From NCBI RefSeq assembly GCF_014529535.1, contig NW_023503292.1:62001-126000 (forward strand): a stretch of 64,000 bases of DNA. Direction: 5' to 3'. This stretch comes from Bradysia coprophila. Lineage: Eukaryota > Arthropoda > Insecta > Diptera > Sciaridae. Below the pieces are notes generated by a model that saw only the letters and a program-made list of their open reading frames with translations, made no database searches and was not told the DNA's origin. Below, in pieces: positions 35,955-47,854 of the stretch (position 1 is the stretch's first letter; every line of letters starts with the position of its first letter). The translations under genes were made by a program, and so were the position numbers.

Positions 35955-37105
35955 TCAGGACGTTTTTGCAATGATCCGCTTTGGATACGATTTCGCCTTA
36001 ATAGAAAGAAAGTTACAATCAGGCTTCGCTTTAAGGACAAAAGAATCTTCAGTACCAATGTTGCTCTCTCGGCGTGCTTTTTTACTGATCGTTGTCCGAC
36101 GTCGTTTAGGTGCAGGTGGTGATGGCAGTTGTGGTGCAATTGATTTTCGTTTTTCTGCGTTTTGCAGAATTCGAACACTGCGTCGTCTATCCGTAGGGAC
36201 GGTGTCAATAACCGATTGCTCTACGTTTTCTCGAACTCTAACACTGCGTCGTCTGTCCGTAGAAATGGTATCGATATCTGGCTGTTCTTCAGACTGCTGT
36301 ATTCGAACGCTGCGCCGTCTGTCAGTGGAATAGCTATCGATATGTGGTTGCTCAACATCTTGCTGCAATCGAATACTTCGCCGTCTATCCGTAGGAACGG
36401 TTGATTCTTGTTCACTTTGCTGCGGTCGGTGACTTAGACGTTTATATGTGGATATTCGTGCCAACGGCACTTCAGGAACTTTGAAATCGAATGACATTCG
36501 CTGATCTGTTACAGGGCTTCCGATTGAGCCAGCATCGTCTTCGTCACTGTTATGTTGGATATGGCTGACCTCGTCAATATCAAAAATAGCAGAATCGCGT
36601 TCCTGATGTGATAGCTGTGGTAGTGGTATCATTCCGGTCAAATTCGCAAATCGTGCTTCCAACAATCGAATACATTCCTCCTTGGTCATATATTCGGATG
36701 AACTGTGCACAGTAAACGAATAATTTTTAGCAGGAGGATAATGAGCCGATAGTGTTTCGTGCACCGTTGGTAAATCGTTTAATTCAATACTCACTTAGTA
36801 ACTGGGTCCTTGACTTCCTCCGCTTCCATTGGTAACCGTTGAATAACCGTTGAATTGAGCTCACCGCTATCACTATCTGATGTTAATGTTCCTTCAATCT
36901 CGGAGAAGTTTATCGAATTTATTCGAATATTTCTCTTCTGCAGAGTTCGTTTCATTGCGTCGAAGCATTGCTTGACGGTTGGACTTTCCCTGTTCGATTT
37001 CGATGAAATGTTTACATTCAAGCTAATTCACAAAATGCTTATCAAGCAGCGACTCACATCAATTGAGAATTTTGTAGATCAAGCAGCTGTGGATTAATGG
37101 GTCGA
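35955..37105 (-). CDS. Basic Ser/Arg-repeat protein, probable C-terminal tail of the Nod-like kinesin
   Basis: Exons on the - strand: 37105 (or 37086)-37058, 37022-36795 and 36702-35955. They join in phase (2+1 each time), with GTGAGT donors and TTAG/CACAG acceptors. There is no start codon in the first piece, which argues for an upstream exon. The main feature is four tandem 22-residue units, each opening TDRRRSVR or TDRRRSIR and followed by a Gln/Glu-rich part. The end is basic and nuclear-signal-like (PPAPKRRRTTISKKARRES). RRRS fits basophilic kinases such as Aurora or PKA. It starts about 85 bp beyond the apparent kinesin stop, on the same strand. Joining a donor overlapping that stop (GAT|GTAAAT) to the acceptor at 37106 keeps the frame and gives about 707 residues, close to Drosophila Nod. 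Separate gene or alternative isoform remain possible. Confidence 0.6.
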
Positions 37106-37188
37106 CTGGTCAATGCGATGGGGGCTTGTAGTTCTGTGATTTTGTGTAGATTCCTTGAATAAAATTTGATAAAAATTTCGAGCTGAAT

Positions 37189-39358
37189 TTACATCTTTAT
37201 TGTTCGAAGGTTATTCGATACGTACGGTCGAAATTTTGATCGCTGTGCAGTTGAAGATGCAAGTGGTCGTTTCATGGCGATCGGAGTCTCAAAATTCTCT
37301 TGATTCAAGATGCTGAAGGATTCGTCTTTCTTCGGTTTTTTCTGGAAATTTTAATTATTTAAATGTGGGAGATGCCAGCGGGAACGATATCGACGAGTAC
37401 ATCATGGGATCGCGAAAGACGCACCGAAACCCCACTTTTCAGACAATGATGGTCTGGAACAGCTTCAGATGGCGAAAAAAACTGCAAATTTTCGAGTAGA
37501 ATGACATTGGACCATTCCCACCCTCACAAAAAAAAACCTTTCAGATATTTTCGTCCCGTTTTTGGGTATTTCTACTCTATGCAGTCCACGTTTTCAAAAT
37601 AAAATGAAAAAACTTTGGAAAAAGTGAAAAACTTGACTTTGGTCTGTGACCAAAGTTCCAGATGATCGATTTTCAGAGCAAATTGGAGAGTTGGATGAAA
37701 AATGGTTTGCATCTTGCGCAAGTCCAATGATGGACGACGAAACCCGTGGGCTCGGCGTCTAGAATATTCCCTACAGTTCCAAACGCTTATGAGTTCAATG
37801 GCTGGAATCTGAATAGAATTCCAACTCCTTTCAATTAATCAACTTACCTTGCTGTCCGGCACAGTGTATTGTATTTTCGGATTGATTTTCATGTTCATCA
37901 CTCTCTGTGCAAAGGTGAGCGAATTAATGGTTTCGCTAACATCATTTCGCATCGCACTAATGCAAATGACCAGCGTCGAAAAACCGTTCAAATTCAGTGA
38001 ATCTGAAATCGAAGATGCTTTATCATCCCCAGCTCATCAGCATAACAAAGTCACATTTACCTTGCAAAACTGAACCCAAGACAGTGTCCCGATATGGAAC
38101 CCGACAGCTGCCATCCGACAACGCTTTGAATATGTTACCAATTCCCAGCAGTCCACGATTAATGTGCGATCCTTCAGCCAGTGCTTCACCTTTATGACCG
38201 GTGCGACGAACGCCCTCAGATCCGGCCAGGTCGACCATGTGGAATGTGGATGACGAATCTTTCGTCTTTCGGTAAATGACTACGATACCGTGCGATCGTG
38301 AACTGTTTGTATTCATTGCTGTCGGTCGGGTGCGCCGATTTTTATTACCTAGCCAAAGAGAGACCCCACATAAGAACTGACTGGAAAACATGTAATCAAA
38401 TTATAAGTGCCACTTCATACCTTCGATCAGTACTAGCTCGGCGTCGAATAAACTCCGTAATGGCCGTTTCACACCACCGGTGAATTTTGAGCCTAAGAAC
38501 AATTCCCAAAGTTCGATTTGTCAGACGACTTGTTCGTCAAATATACCAAGGTGTTACCTTTTGTATTTATGTGTTCATCAGTCTTGTCCGACAACAAATC
38601 GAATACTTTTTCGTTGTAGATTTCGAAAAACGAAATCTCAACCGTCGTTTCGTTGTCCGGGATGCTGGTGAATTCCATTATTTCTCGTAGCGCTCGAGGA
38701 ACTATTCCACAGCTTGAGTTTTCGAAATTCTAAAATTGTTTCATCCTTCGTCAGTAAACAATCTCGTCATTGCGACTACAATGAATTTACACTTACGTCA
38801 GATTGCAGTCCCATGGTAAAGGACTTGCCTGCAAAATAAAGAGAAAAACGAAATTATGAGCTCTAACCACACAGTTCGGTCATAATTTCAATTATTGCTG
38901 CTGGATATAGCTTGCATATTATCCCAACCGAAACCAAGGTTGTCCATTCTAGTGATCCATAGATCCCAAAAAAAAACACTTTTCAGACTATATGGTCTGG
39001 AACGACTTCAGGTTTCCAAACTCATTGAAATGAACACAAAGAACTTGCCTGTTCCACTTTGCCCGTAAGCCATAACATTGCACGAATAGCCCTGAAGGAA
39101 TTTCTGAACCAATGGTTCAATGGAAGCATATACATCTTCCTGTGTCGCTGTAGATCTGAATACTTTCCCTACAGTGAACGGTCGATCCTCCACGAAAATT
39201 CTCTGAAAACAATGGCACAGTGTCATTCAACGCCACAACATAAACGTTTCTTTTGTTTTCATTACATTTTTTACTAGATCACAGTGCCGAATTGCACTGC
39301 CTTGGTCTGAGTTGGATGTGATCCGCTCTCGGATTAAGACTTTTACAACCTCAGTCAT
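37189..39358 (-). CDS. nod: Nod-like kinesin (kinesin-10-type) motor
   Basis: Eight exons on the - strand: 39358-39275, 39202-39049, 38828-38797, 38729-38558, 38492-38421, 38348-38061, 38002-37848 and 37341-37189. All phases agree and give 369 residues from ATG to TAA. Motor landmarks run in order: VKVLIRERI, P-loop AYGQSGTGKSFTMG, SFFEIYNEKVFDLL, switch I NTNSSRSHGI, switch II VDLAGSEGVRRTGH, and PYRDTVLGSVLQ. NRRTRPTAMNTNSSRSH and DLAGSEGVRRTGH are close to Drosophila Nod, the meiotic chromokinesin that holds chromosomes on the spindle. Ser replaces Thr after the P-loop Lys, as in Nod. The second intron has a GC donor (ACAG|GCAAGT) and the third exon is only 32 nt. As it stands the protein stops soon after the motor; the adjacent basic tail is the likely continuation. 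Confidence 0.88.
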
Positions 39359-39424
39359 GTTTGCATAAAAATGAAAAAGGTTCCGTTACGGAATTTTTTT
39401 GGTTTTATTTATTTGTTTGAGAAA

Positions 39425-39754
39425 TCAAACTGTCAAATGAAAATTTGAAAAACTGTCATGCTCTTCATGTTCATTAATCGTCAGTGTTTGGATCGAGTTT
39501 CTTATACCATATAGGTTTCTTCCATCGTACGGTAAAAACGAATTTTGACAGGCCGAAAACAACCGACCGTCATCCACAGAAGCAATCATAACCGCAACTT
39601 TAACAAATTTGTTCGTTAAAACTTCAAAGTGAGGTTGTGTTGGCTTCTCTGTGGATGACGATTGACATTTTGAACGACCTTGGAAGAGACTGTTGTCTTC
39701 TAAAACACTGTACTGGTACGACTGGTACGACTGGTACTCGTGGTACTTTGACAT
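39425..39754 (-). CDS. Uncharacterised 109-aa open frame upstream of the kinesin
   Basis: It starts with a Tyr/Gln/Ser-rich part (MSKYHEYQSYQSYQYSVLED) and contains FEVLTNKFVKVAVMIASVDD. It ends 67 bp before the kinesin start codon on the same strand, so if real it would share the kinesin's 5' region. No family recognised and no splice evidence; it may be a chance frame. Confidence 0.25.
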   Translation of the reverse strand: MSKYHEYQSYQSYQYSVLEDNSLFQGRSKCQSSSTEKPTQPHFEVLTNKFVKVAVMIASVDDGRLFSACQNSFLPYDGRNLYGIRNSIQTLTINEHEEHDSFSNFHLTV

Positions 39755-39759
39755 TTAAG

Positions 39760-41068
39760 TGGTAATATTAGTAAAGTTGCACCTACAGCTAAGATAGAAT
39801 GCGTATATTGACGACATATTAGTTGCATATTGAGCATTTTATACAAAATTGCATGCAAATTTCAATCCAATGCATCAAAAGTAGATGTCAAATTGAGACT
39901 TCTCTCTCATACAAAACAAAAACAATAGCCTTCACAAGCGCATCCCCAGCCGCAGGCGTACCAAATCGACCAAATTTATCATTTATCTGAATTGACCCAC
40001 TTGTGGTGCAAATGATATTTTGCAAGTAAATTCCACAATTTCTTGCGTCACTTTCCCCCTTTAAAGGCTTTTTTGACTAAACTAAACAAGCTTTGAAATG
40101 AACGCTCTAAATAGTTATTGATGACACCGAGGGATAAATGCTTTTTTAGGCACTCGACATGTAAATTGCTAATCGAGACTGTAGGCAGGAGTGTGACAAT
40201 ACACACCGTATGCCTAAAAAAGAATTTATCATCGAGTTATGTACAAAGTTTTTCGCAAGAAAGGCAGCGGAAAGTCCTACTTTTCGTCACTTGTTACGAA
40301 AATATACTTTTACTATACGTGCGAGAGTATTGGTGTGAACGTAATGACGATACATAACAAGGAATGAACATCACATAATACAGAAGGAATATTACTTGAC
40401 GTTTGCACCAAGGCACTCTCGCGAGTATACTAAAATATAATAAAGCTACATGAAGTATATAACTCGAAATGTACTACCACTCGGACAAGCCATAGTCTCG
40501 TTATATACTTCATTCAGCTGTAACATACTATTACTGCTAATAAACACTATCGCCAATGAAATAACTATTCATTCTAGAAATTGCCTGACATATTTCGCGA
40601 CGATTTCCTTATCAATACTTATTTCGGTTGCTGTCTTGGCTAAAATTTAAAGATGAAATTATTGTGAAACCAAACTTTCAAATTTTAACAGTATATACAA
40701 TCAGATACAAGAATCATTTCTCAAGAGTGTGAGCTTCAGTTATTAATTATATTTCATTCTTCTCCCTGTTTCTATCGGATTTTTGAAAGTGTGGTTCGAG
40801 ACTAAGATCATTCTTTCACTACCCTTCTAATAAACAGTTATCTGAGAGCTTTTGATTTTATATGCGATTCAACCGTGAGAAAGCTTTTGATGTAGAAGTG
40901 TATGCTTTTCATTTAAGAGTGTGGTTTATTTTATTAGCGTACGTACAGAGTTCCTCATGCTCGCTATTTTTACGATGTGGTTTGAATGTTTGTTGTTCGG
41001 GTGGCTAATAAATATTGAGTAAATTTTCGTGAAATTTTTCGTCTTGATGATGATGAGTGCAAAATTTT
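39760..41068. other. Non-coding stretch
   Basis: No gene seen. Short inverted repeats occur, for example AAATGCTTTTTTAGGCA (about 40137) against TGCCTAAAAAAGAATTT (about 40210). GAAGTATATAACTCG / CGTTATATACTTC lies around 40448-40511. Confidence 0.4.
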
Positions 41069-41809
41069 TTTATTGCTTGCCCCAAGCGAAAATTGATTCT
41101 TACATATCAATTTGGCCCCTGCGAAAATGGTCGATTACATGAGGGATATTTGTGTGACACTATCGTCAAGGAATCTCTATTTTCGCGGGGTGCACAGTCA
41201 TTCACGTAAAACGAGGGGTGCAGCCAGATGAAGGAGAATGCATCATCTGAAATATTTAATGCCTTCCAACAGAAAAAAAGAAAATAATTATTGATGTTTT
41301 GTGTTTTTGAACACAAATTTTCCAGTGGCGTGAGTTGAATGTCGCAAAAGCATTTGAATTATTTCGAAAAGAAAATCACAAAACTGAAAGTGTCAACCAT
41401 TTTTTGCTCCAGCAATAAATTCAATGTTTGTAATGAACACATGGCAAACACTTTTAGTTGCGTATTTTTCACTTATATTCGAGAACACTAAACACTTTGC
41501 TTATGTTAGACATTATTCACTTCACTTCACTGCAAAATTTTTATTCTAAATAACGAAAACAACAAAATTAATGCATTATCCTGAAACGGAAAAACAATTC
41601 AGTGACAAGCCGACTGTTGTGACCGTTGTGACGTGTATTGAGATTACTGCTGTAAACAATACCAACATAACATTAGTGTTGTTTTCGGGATTTTTTTCTT
41701 CGTAGACGTGTGAGCCAATTTCGGAGGGTTCGGCGGTATACTAGATTCGTTGTTACTGCGTTAAGGAATTGATATGTAAGAATCAATTTTCGCTTGGACA
41801 AGCAATAAA
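41069..41809. repeat. ~740-bp element with ~42-bp inverted ends
   Basis: The left end (41069-41113, with AAGCGAAAATTGATTCTTAC) and the right end (about 41763-41809, with GTAAGAATCAATTTTCGCTT) are inverted copies with very few mismatches. The interior has no coding sequence. This is probably a non-autonomous DNA transposon; no clear target duplication was found. Confidence 0.7.
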
Positions 41810-42095
41810 ATAGAATACAGTGCAAGCTGCTGCCATGATTCATTACTTGGGGAAACAATTTTGAAACTCGCAACTCACGCGTGTGTGTTTAAGCGCCTCG
41901 GTTTGAAAACTGTTATTTTGACGCGGGTAGTTACATACCTCGCCTTCGGCTCGGATATGCAAACTCTACCCTTGTCAAAATAACAGTTTTCAAACCTTGG
42001 CGCTTAAACACACACTTGTGAGTTGCTCGTATCTCAAAATTGTTCCCCCATGTAATGAATCATTTTCGCAGCATGCACTGTAACCTACTTTACTG
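41810..42095. repeat. Palindrome with ~130-bp arms
   Basis: ACAGTGCAAGCTGCTG and then TGATTCATTACTTGGGG at the left pair with the right-hand CCCATGTAATGAATCATTTT and GCAGCATGCACTGT. The core pairs GTTTGAAAACTGTTATTTTG with CAAAATAACAGTTTTCAAAC. The loop is CCTCGCCTTCGGCTCGG-like. It joins directly onto the preceding inverted-end element. Confidence 0.75.
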
Positions 42096-43030
42096 CTTTT
42101 TTGGTTGCGTTTTGACGCAAGAAACAGCATTTAAGACATACACAATAATGTACAAAAATATAGTTTCCATCAACTCTTAAAGGACTAAAAAATAGGATGC
42201 GTTTCACCTATACACCTACAAAGCCTACGTTCAATGCGTTTTACTTTTGTAATCCACTTAGACTTTAAAGTACTTGAATAGTAGCTTATAGGTCTGTTCC
42301 AAGAATATTTCGGCTGTCAAAACGTCACCCATTGTCACGGATTGTTAAAAATCGTTTTTACAGTTCGATGGAACGGACTTATTGAAGTATTTGCAAGAAA
42401 TCAAGGGTAAAATTTTTCGTTTACGAATTTGCGACTCGAGCTCTGACGGGAAGATTGGCTCCAAATTCGTCGGGTCAGTTTCAAATGAATTTCTAATTAG
42501 ACTTCGGATCCATAGAGTCACTCTATGTTAGAGTTTTAAAAAAAACGCTACGGTTCGCACGACTCTATAGTCGAATCAGATAAATTAATGTTCCTATAAC
42601 ATAGCTGTTGCTGTATAGAGTGTTATGATGAAATATTTTGAGATATTTTGACAAGTACCCCATGGCAAGTTATAATGAACTGGTCTTCGGTCCTCTCGCT
42701 CTCAACGTAACACGTTGAAAGAGAAGAAAATACGGTTTTCTCGCTCTGATCATAACAGTCTATTGCCCCTTGACGCTAAATGTCATGAAGACCGACAATA
42801 TGGCTCAGTAAAATTCGACACATTCGACACCAAACATAGGCGACTCTGACAGTGAGAAAAATAAAGTCAAGTGTCAAATGCATATGCTTTCAGTAGTCCG
42901 ATCCACACGTTTGGTTAAAGTAAGAAGAAGCAAGAAAAAACGATTTTCTCGTTTCAGTGTTGATTTGTTAGTTTTGAGTTTTTTGTTTGAAAAGTAAATT
43001 CATTATTGCTCACAGAAAACGGAAATAAAA
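42096..43030. promoter_or_regulatory. Upstream region of the RhoGAP gene
   Basis: Non-coding. The last ~150 bp before the ATG at 43031 probably contain the 5' UTR. No TATA box stands out from the AT-rich background. Confidence 0.3.
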
Positions 43031-46000
43031 ATGTTAATTGCTGAAATAGCAAACCGGGCTGAGCTTTCAGCCGTCGTAACAAGTGAATTGCGCGAAATTT
43101 ACGGAATTAAGTACAGACGAGACAAAATCCATCATCAAAAGGCTCAGGTTTGTGTTTTTTGACAGTTTCGAATCCGAAAAATTTAAATCGAAAAATTGAC
43201 AAAAATTTGTTTTTCCAATGTTTTGAACTTATCTTACGACTAACGTTTCAGGCGAATAAACTTAATCACCGGAAGATATTCAACACGCATCTAACGCAAC
43301 TGGAATTAACCGATGTTGTTTTAACAAATGGTGGAATAACACAAATTCCTGTTTTCGTATCAGATGCTTGTCAAAGCATTCTCGAACAAGTCACCACAGA
43401 GGGACTATTTCGTAAGGCTGGTTCAGCAGCAAGACAACGTGAAATTAAGGTAACTTTGGAACCAACATTTGATCGATAAATTAAGGCAAATTATTGAAAC
43501 AGAAAACACCGCTTGATGACTTGATGCAGTTCAGCCGGTCACGGCGTCAATTTATTGCAGTGTCAAAGCAGCTGATGAAATTTTTTTTTTGCTTTGATTT
43601 TCAGGCTCATTTGGATGCGGGATTTCGTCTGGAAAAGAACCATCATGTCATCGACGTGGCCAACGTTTTGAAACTATTTTTTCGTGAACTTCCCGAACCC
43701 CTACTGCCACCGGGAAACTTACAAGAAACCATTCTTCGATCGCTGCTCATCAAATCCAACGAAGTCGATGTGCTGATGTTGACCTGCCTGCTGCTGCCGC
43801 CGTTAAGCCTAAACATTTTAATGTTTTTTATGCAATTTTTGCATACGATCTCCACGCACTCCGATGAGAACAAGATGACAATCGAAAATTTGGCGATAAT
43901 ATTCGCTCCGGGCATAATGCCACTGACGGAAATGATTGGCCAGCGCTTGAATTGTCACGTCAAAATCATCGAAATGTTGATACGAAACTCGAATCGCATC
44001 GGATTGGTACCGAGGTCAATTCTCGAAAAAATCAGTCATCAGGCGCCTGCCATTGCAGACGAACAAAATGCAGAGATTCTGGACAAAAAGAAGAAAAAGA
44101 GGCGCAGTGGATCGTTAACAAGTGAGACTGAAGCGATTGCGCTAAAGGGACGAGCTTGCTGATGTAAATTTTGTGTTTCAGGAATGTTCAATGGCATACG
44201 AAAAATGATCGGTGCCAAGGGATCGTCTGAAAATTTGGATAAATCCGATGAGTTGAATCCGGTTACTCCGTGCATATCGAAGTCCGCAAAGAAACGCAAG
44301 GTCACCGAATCAAGTGCCTTTTCTGCAAAGAAGAGGTAAGTCTCCAGGTCGTCATCAATGCCGATTTGCTGTTTTCATTTGTTTCTCTTCTCAGATTGAA
44401 CGTGATGAACCTGCTACCAGAAAACGGTAGCATTCTACCGTCCACACCATGCATCAAGTAATTATTTTCACTTCATTTTTGTAGCCATTACATCATGATA
44501 AACCGTTGCTCTACTATTTAACAGGGACACCAAACGATCGCGCATAAGTTTGGGCGGCAAACGGACCAAACCAGTCACAGTTTCACAGAGTTCCATCGAA
44601 TTGCCTCAAATCGAAAGACGCTGGAGCGTGGTCGGTCCCGGCTGGAACAAAAAGAAAGTCCATTCGCAATATGATGACATGTCCGGTGGCAGTACCATAC
44701 AATTGTCGCCGATCGTATCACTGCCCATTCTGCCAACCTCGTCGAATCAGGTGGATTTGGATCTGCCGATCGAAAATTCGTATTCGAAAATGAAGAGGAA
44801 ATCGCTTCAATTCCAGCAAACGAATGACGACGACAATTTCGTTCGCGTTCCGAAGGTGGAGTATGAGGCTATTAAGGAGCGGGTGTCGGCCATCGAAAGT
44901 CGAATATCACAGGAATTCGGTAAAGTTCAATCGGAAATGTTGCTGTCGGAGAACACGGATCCGAACAACGGAACGAACCTGGAAAATGTAATGACGAAAT
45001 ACGAACGGACGCTGGAGGGTACGGAATTGATGAATGCATCGGCTACTGACTCGTTGGTCATGAAAATGGGAAAAGAATTGAAGATACGAAGCGCCGAAAA
45101 CAAAATTATTCGCTCGCCCAGCGCTAGAAAAATCGGTACGATGAGACGTCGATCGCGGGAAAATGTACGACTGTCTCGTAATCAGTCGTGGCATTTCGGT
45201 AACAAGAAGCAAGTATCCACAGATGTCACTGCGAATGATCAAAACCAAAGCGAACACTTGTTCTATCCGAAAATGAGTCTGAAGCGCGGTCGTCCGAATT
45301 CCGTTCAAAGCGGTTTACGACATCCCAGTCCGAAGGAATCTTTTCTGAATGGATTGCAACAGTCTGAATTGAAAATCGACGAGAATAATTTCGCGGATGC
45401 ATTGGAAAACGAGAATTGGACCAACGGCGAACAGTTCTTTAGAGAACAAATGCAGCAGCCACCTGTCACACCAACGAGAAATCTGAGAAATTCCATGGAA
45501 GGAACGCCACGATTTGTGTCCCATCTAATGCTAGGCGAAATGAAAACGCCCATGCTACCGCCGAAACGATCTGTCGTTCCGAGAACACCGGCAACCGTTG
45601 CAAAGGGGTCTACGCGAGGCATGTCTCAACGACCAAGTTTCATCAGCAAACCGCAGTCACAGCAAATAACCGGCCACGAACCACAGACCGGCAGAGCGTC
45701 CATAGCTCGATTGAGAAGTCAAAATGCTGGAATGGTGGCTGCAAAGGCGAAACTTTTCAACGGGTTGGTCAATGATCCGTCGGATCTACCGCAACAACAA
45801 CACCACCACCACCAACAACAAAAAACGAAAAAATCGACCGAATCGTCACTCGGCAATAAAAGAGACAACGGTCGAAGCGCTGACAAATCACATTCGCGTA
45901 AATCAACACCACGATCGACGCCTCGCCGTAATCGTAACAGTCATGGCATCAATCGCAGATTGAAGCTACGCAATGCATTGACACCGAACAAAAATTCGCC

Positions 46001-46253
46001 CCGACTATCGAAACGGATTCTCGACAATGAGCTGGTAAATCAAGCGGATAATAAGTTCAATCAACGGTTTGCGAGCCGATTGAAAATTGCTTCGTCACCC
46101 GACAACAGTGGCAGAGCCCGACATCAGCATCGAGCACACTCCAAATCGCCCAACAAGCGAAGCAACAAAAAGCTAACGCCAGTTAAACTACGAAGTTCAC
46201 CGCGTCTGCAGGTTAGGAATGCCAGTAATCAGGAATTGATGCCATATCTCTAA
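43031..46253 (+). CDS. RhoGAP54D: RhoGAP-domain protein, ARHGAP11A / RhoGAP54D-like
   Basis: Six exons (43031-43147, 43252-43449, 43605-44121, 44182-44335, 44395-44457, 44525-46253) join in phase and encode 925 residues. The N-terminal helix (SELREIYGIKYRRD) leads into the RhoGAP domain at roughly residues 50-240. That domain has IPVFVSDACQSI, the arginine-finger segment TEGLFRKAGSAARQ, FFRELPEPLLPP, ENKMTIENLAIIFAPGIMP and VPRSILEKI. This order and the short N-terminus match ARHGAP11A, whose fly counterpart is RhoGAP54D. These proteins stimulate GTP hydrolysis on Rho and act in cytokinesis and cell cycle. The rest is a long, basic, mostly disordered tail with Ser-Pro and Thr-Pro sites (TPRSTPRR, SKSPNKRSNKK) and a QQQHHHHQQQ run. 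The domain assignment is firm; the orthology is likely but rests on memory of the family. Confidence 0.88.
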
Positions 46254-46373
46254 TTCGTTTAAATTTTTTCTTTATCAAACTCTAAGTCTTTCGTGTTTTC
46301 GTCGACGTTTGACTGACACGCCCGTGTTCATGTATTTATTAACGATTTATGTACATTACGTTCTGTAAAAAAC

Positions 46374-46379
46374 AATAAA
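46374..46379 (+). promoter_or_regulatory. Poly(A) signal of the RhoGAP gene
   Basis: AATAAA lies about 120 bp after the RhoGAP stop and gives a short 3' UTR. The 46380-47225 stretch beyond holds no gene I can support. Confidence 0.55.
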
Positions 46380-47225
46380 AGCCATGCAGTCGATATTAAT
46401 ACTGCCTTAAGGTAAATACACTGTTGCCTTTATCAGATCCGTTGGTGTCCAGAGCGAAAAACTATGATTTTTCGTATATTTTGGATCAACTGACGGACGC
46501 TTCAATTTTTGGTTAACAGGCCGCGTTTCTGGCTATTTTGAACGCAATTGTTAGCTGAATATCAAAATGTTTTTATTGTTTGGGTAAACGCAGGTATTTT
46601 CTAAGAATTTCATTTATATCGACTCTAACAAGCAATGGAACTACAGTTTACCAGGATCTTTATTGACTTTGACTATTTCTTTACTAGGCCTCATCTTGTA
46701 ACAAAAATTTCATAAAATGGTCTTGCTCAAAGCAGCTCTTTGTCTTGCTTTGTCATAAATTGTTGATTCCTCTTATTTACTTCAAAACAAATTTTCAGAC
46801 CGCGAGGTCCTTTATAGCCCATCTCACGAATTTCATTCCCTGTCGGTCGAATAATAAAAATGGAAATCAGTTGAGAATCACTCAAATTATCAAGAAATAA
46901 AGAAAGTGTGACAAACCTTTCAGACTCTAAAATGTAGAGTGTTTACCATACGTAAGGTCCATGAAATAGAAGTTGAAATGTTTAAGTGCCCATATTTCAT
47001 CCAAATCACATAAGACCCGAAAGTACATAAAATTACCTTTCCAATGACATCCCACACGACCATGTACGTTTCGTGTACCTGGAGAAACTTCTGTAAGAAG
47101 AGTGAAAGTTCTCAGTCCTTTTCGGTTGAAAACTTCAACTGCACATATTTCAATGTGGATGAATTTTAAACCCAATAAGTCCCTATTCGGCTCAATAGTA
47201 CATGTGATTACCTTTCATTGTATTC

Positions 47226-47578
47226 AAGTAAATTGAGTATATCGACTACATCCGAGTATATCGAGAACATCGCCTATATCCGAGTATATCGAGTTCTTCA
47301 TCGATTATATCCGAGTATATCGTCTATATCCGAGTATATCGAATACATCAATTATATCCGAGTATATCGAGTACATCACCTATATCCGACTATATCGAGT
47401 ACATCGACTATATCCGAGTATATCGAGTACATCAATTATATCCGAGTATATGGAGTACATTGACTATATCCGATTATATTCGAGTACGTCGTCTATATCC
47501 GAGTATATCGAGTACATCGCCTATATCCAAGTACATCTAGTACATCGCCTATATCCGAGTATATGGAGTATATCGAGG
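47226..47578. repeat. 28-bp minisatellite, ~13 units
   Basis: Units begin CGAGTATATCGAGTACATC and end TATATC, with variants of 19-30 bp. The array also reads as an open frame because its period is near a multiple of three in places; that frame is an artefact. Confidence 0.9.
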
Positions 47579-47585
47579 TGTCGGG

Positions 47586-47726
47586 GAATCTCGCACACGC
47601 GATCATAGTATGCGTCCTTTTACGACATGTAACGAAAAGTCATGACTGTGCGAGATTCACCACTTAGAGGTGAATCTCGCACACCATGAATTTGTGTGGT
47701 GTGCGAGATTACCCTACCCCTATATC
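47586..47726. repeat. Paired hairpins with GAATCTCGCAC ends
   Basis: GAATCTCGCACAC at 47587 faces GTGCGAGATTC at about 47660. A second hairpin follows at once (GAATCTCGCACACCATGAA ... GGTGTGCGAGATT). The GAATCTCGC terminus is shared with the MITE at 24359-24460, which suggests a family. It sits directly at the end of the minisatellite. Confidence 0.65.
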
Positions 47727-47854
47727 GACTACATCCTGTTATATTCATTTCTATTCGAGTATATAAAACAAGTACAACATCGCAAATGCGAATAATATTA
47801 GGAGTTGTATAAAATAGTTAGCGCCGCAGGCTGTGAAGAACATGGAAAAATAAA

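Noticed and set aside
35857-36404. + strand frames of about 80-158 codons with repeated segments
   Set aside because: Antisense of the RRRS-repeat exon, which has splice-phase support on the - strand.
47218-47463. Open frame of IRVYRVH-type repeats
   Set aside because: It is the 28-bp minisatellite; the frame ends when unit length changes and there is no start context or splice evidence.
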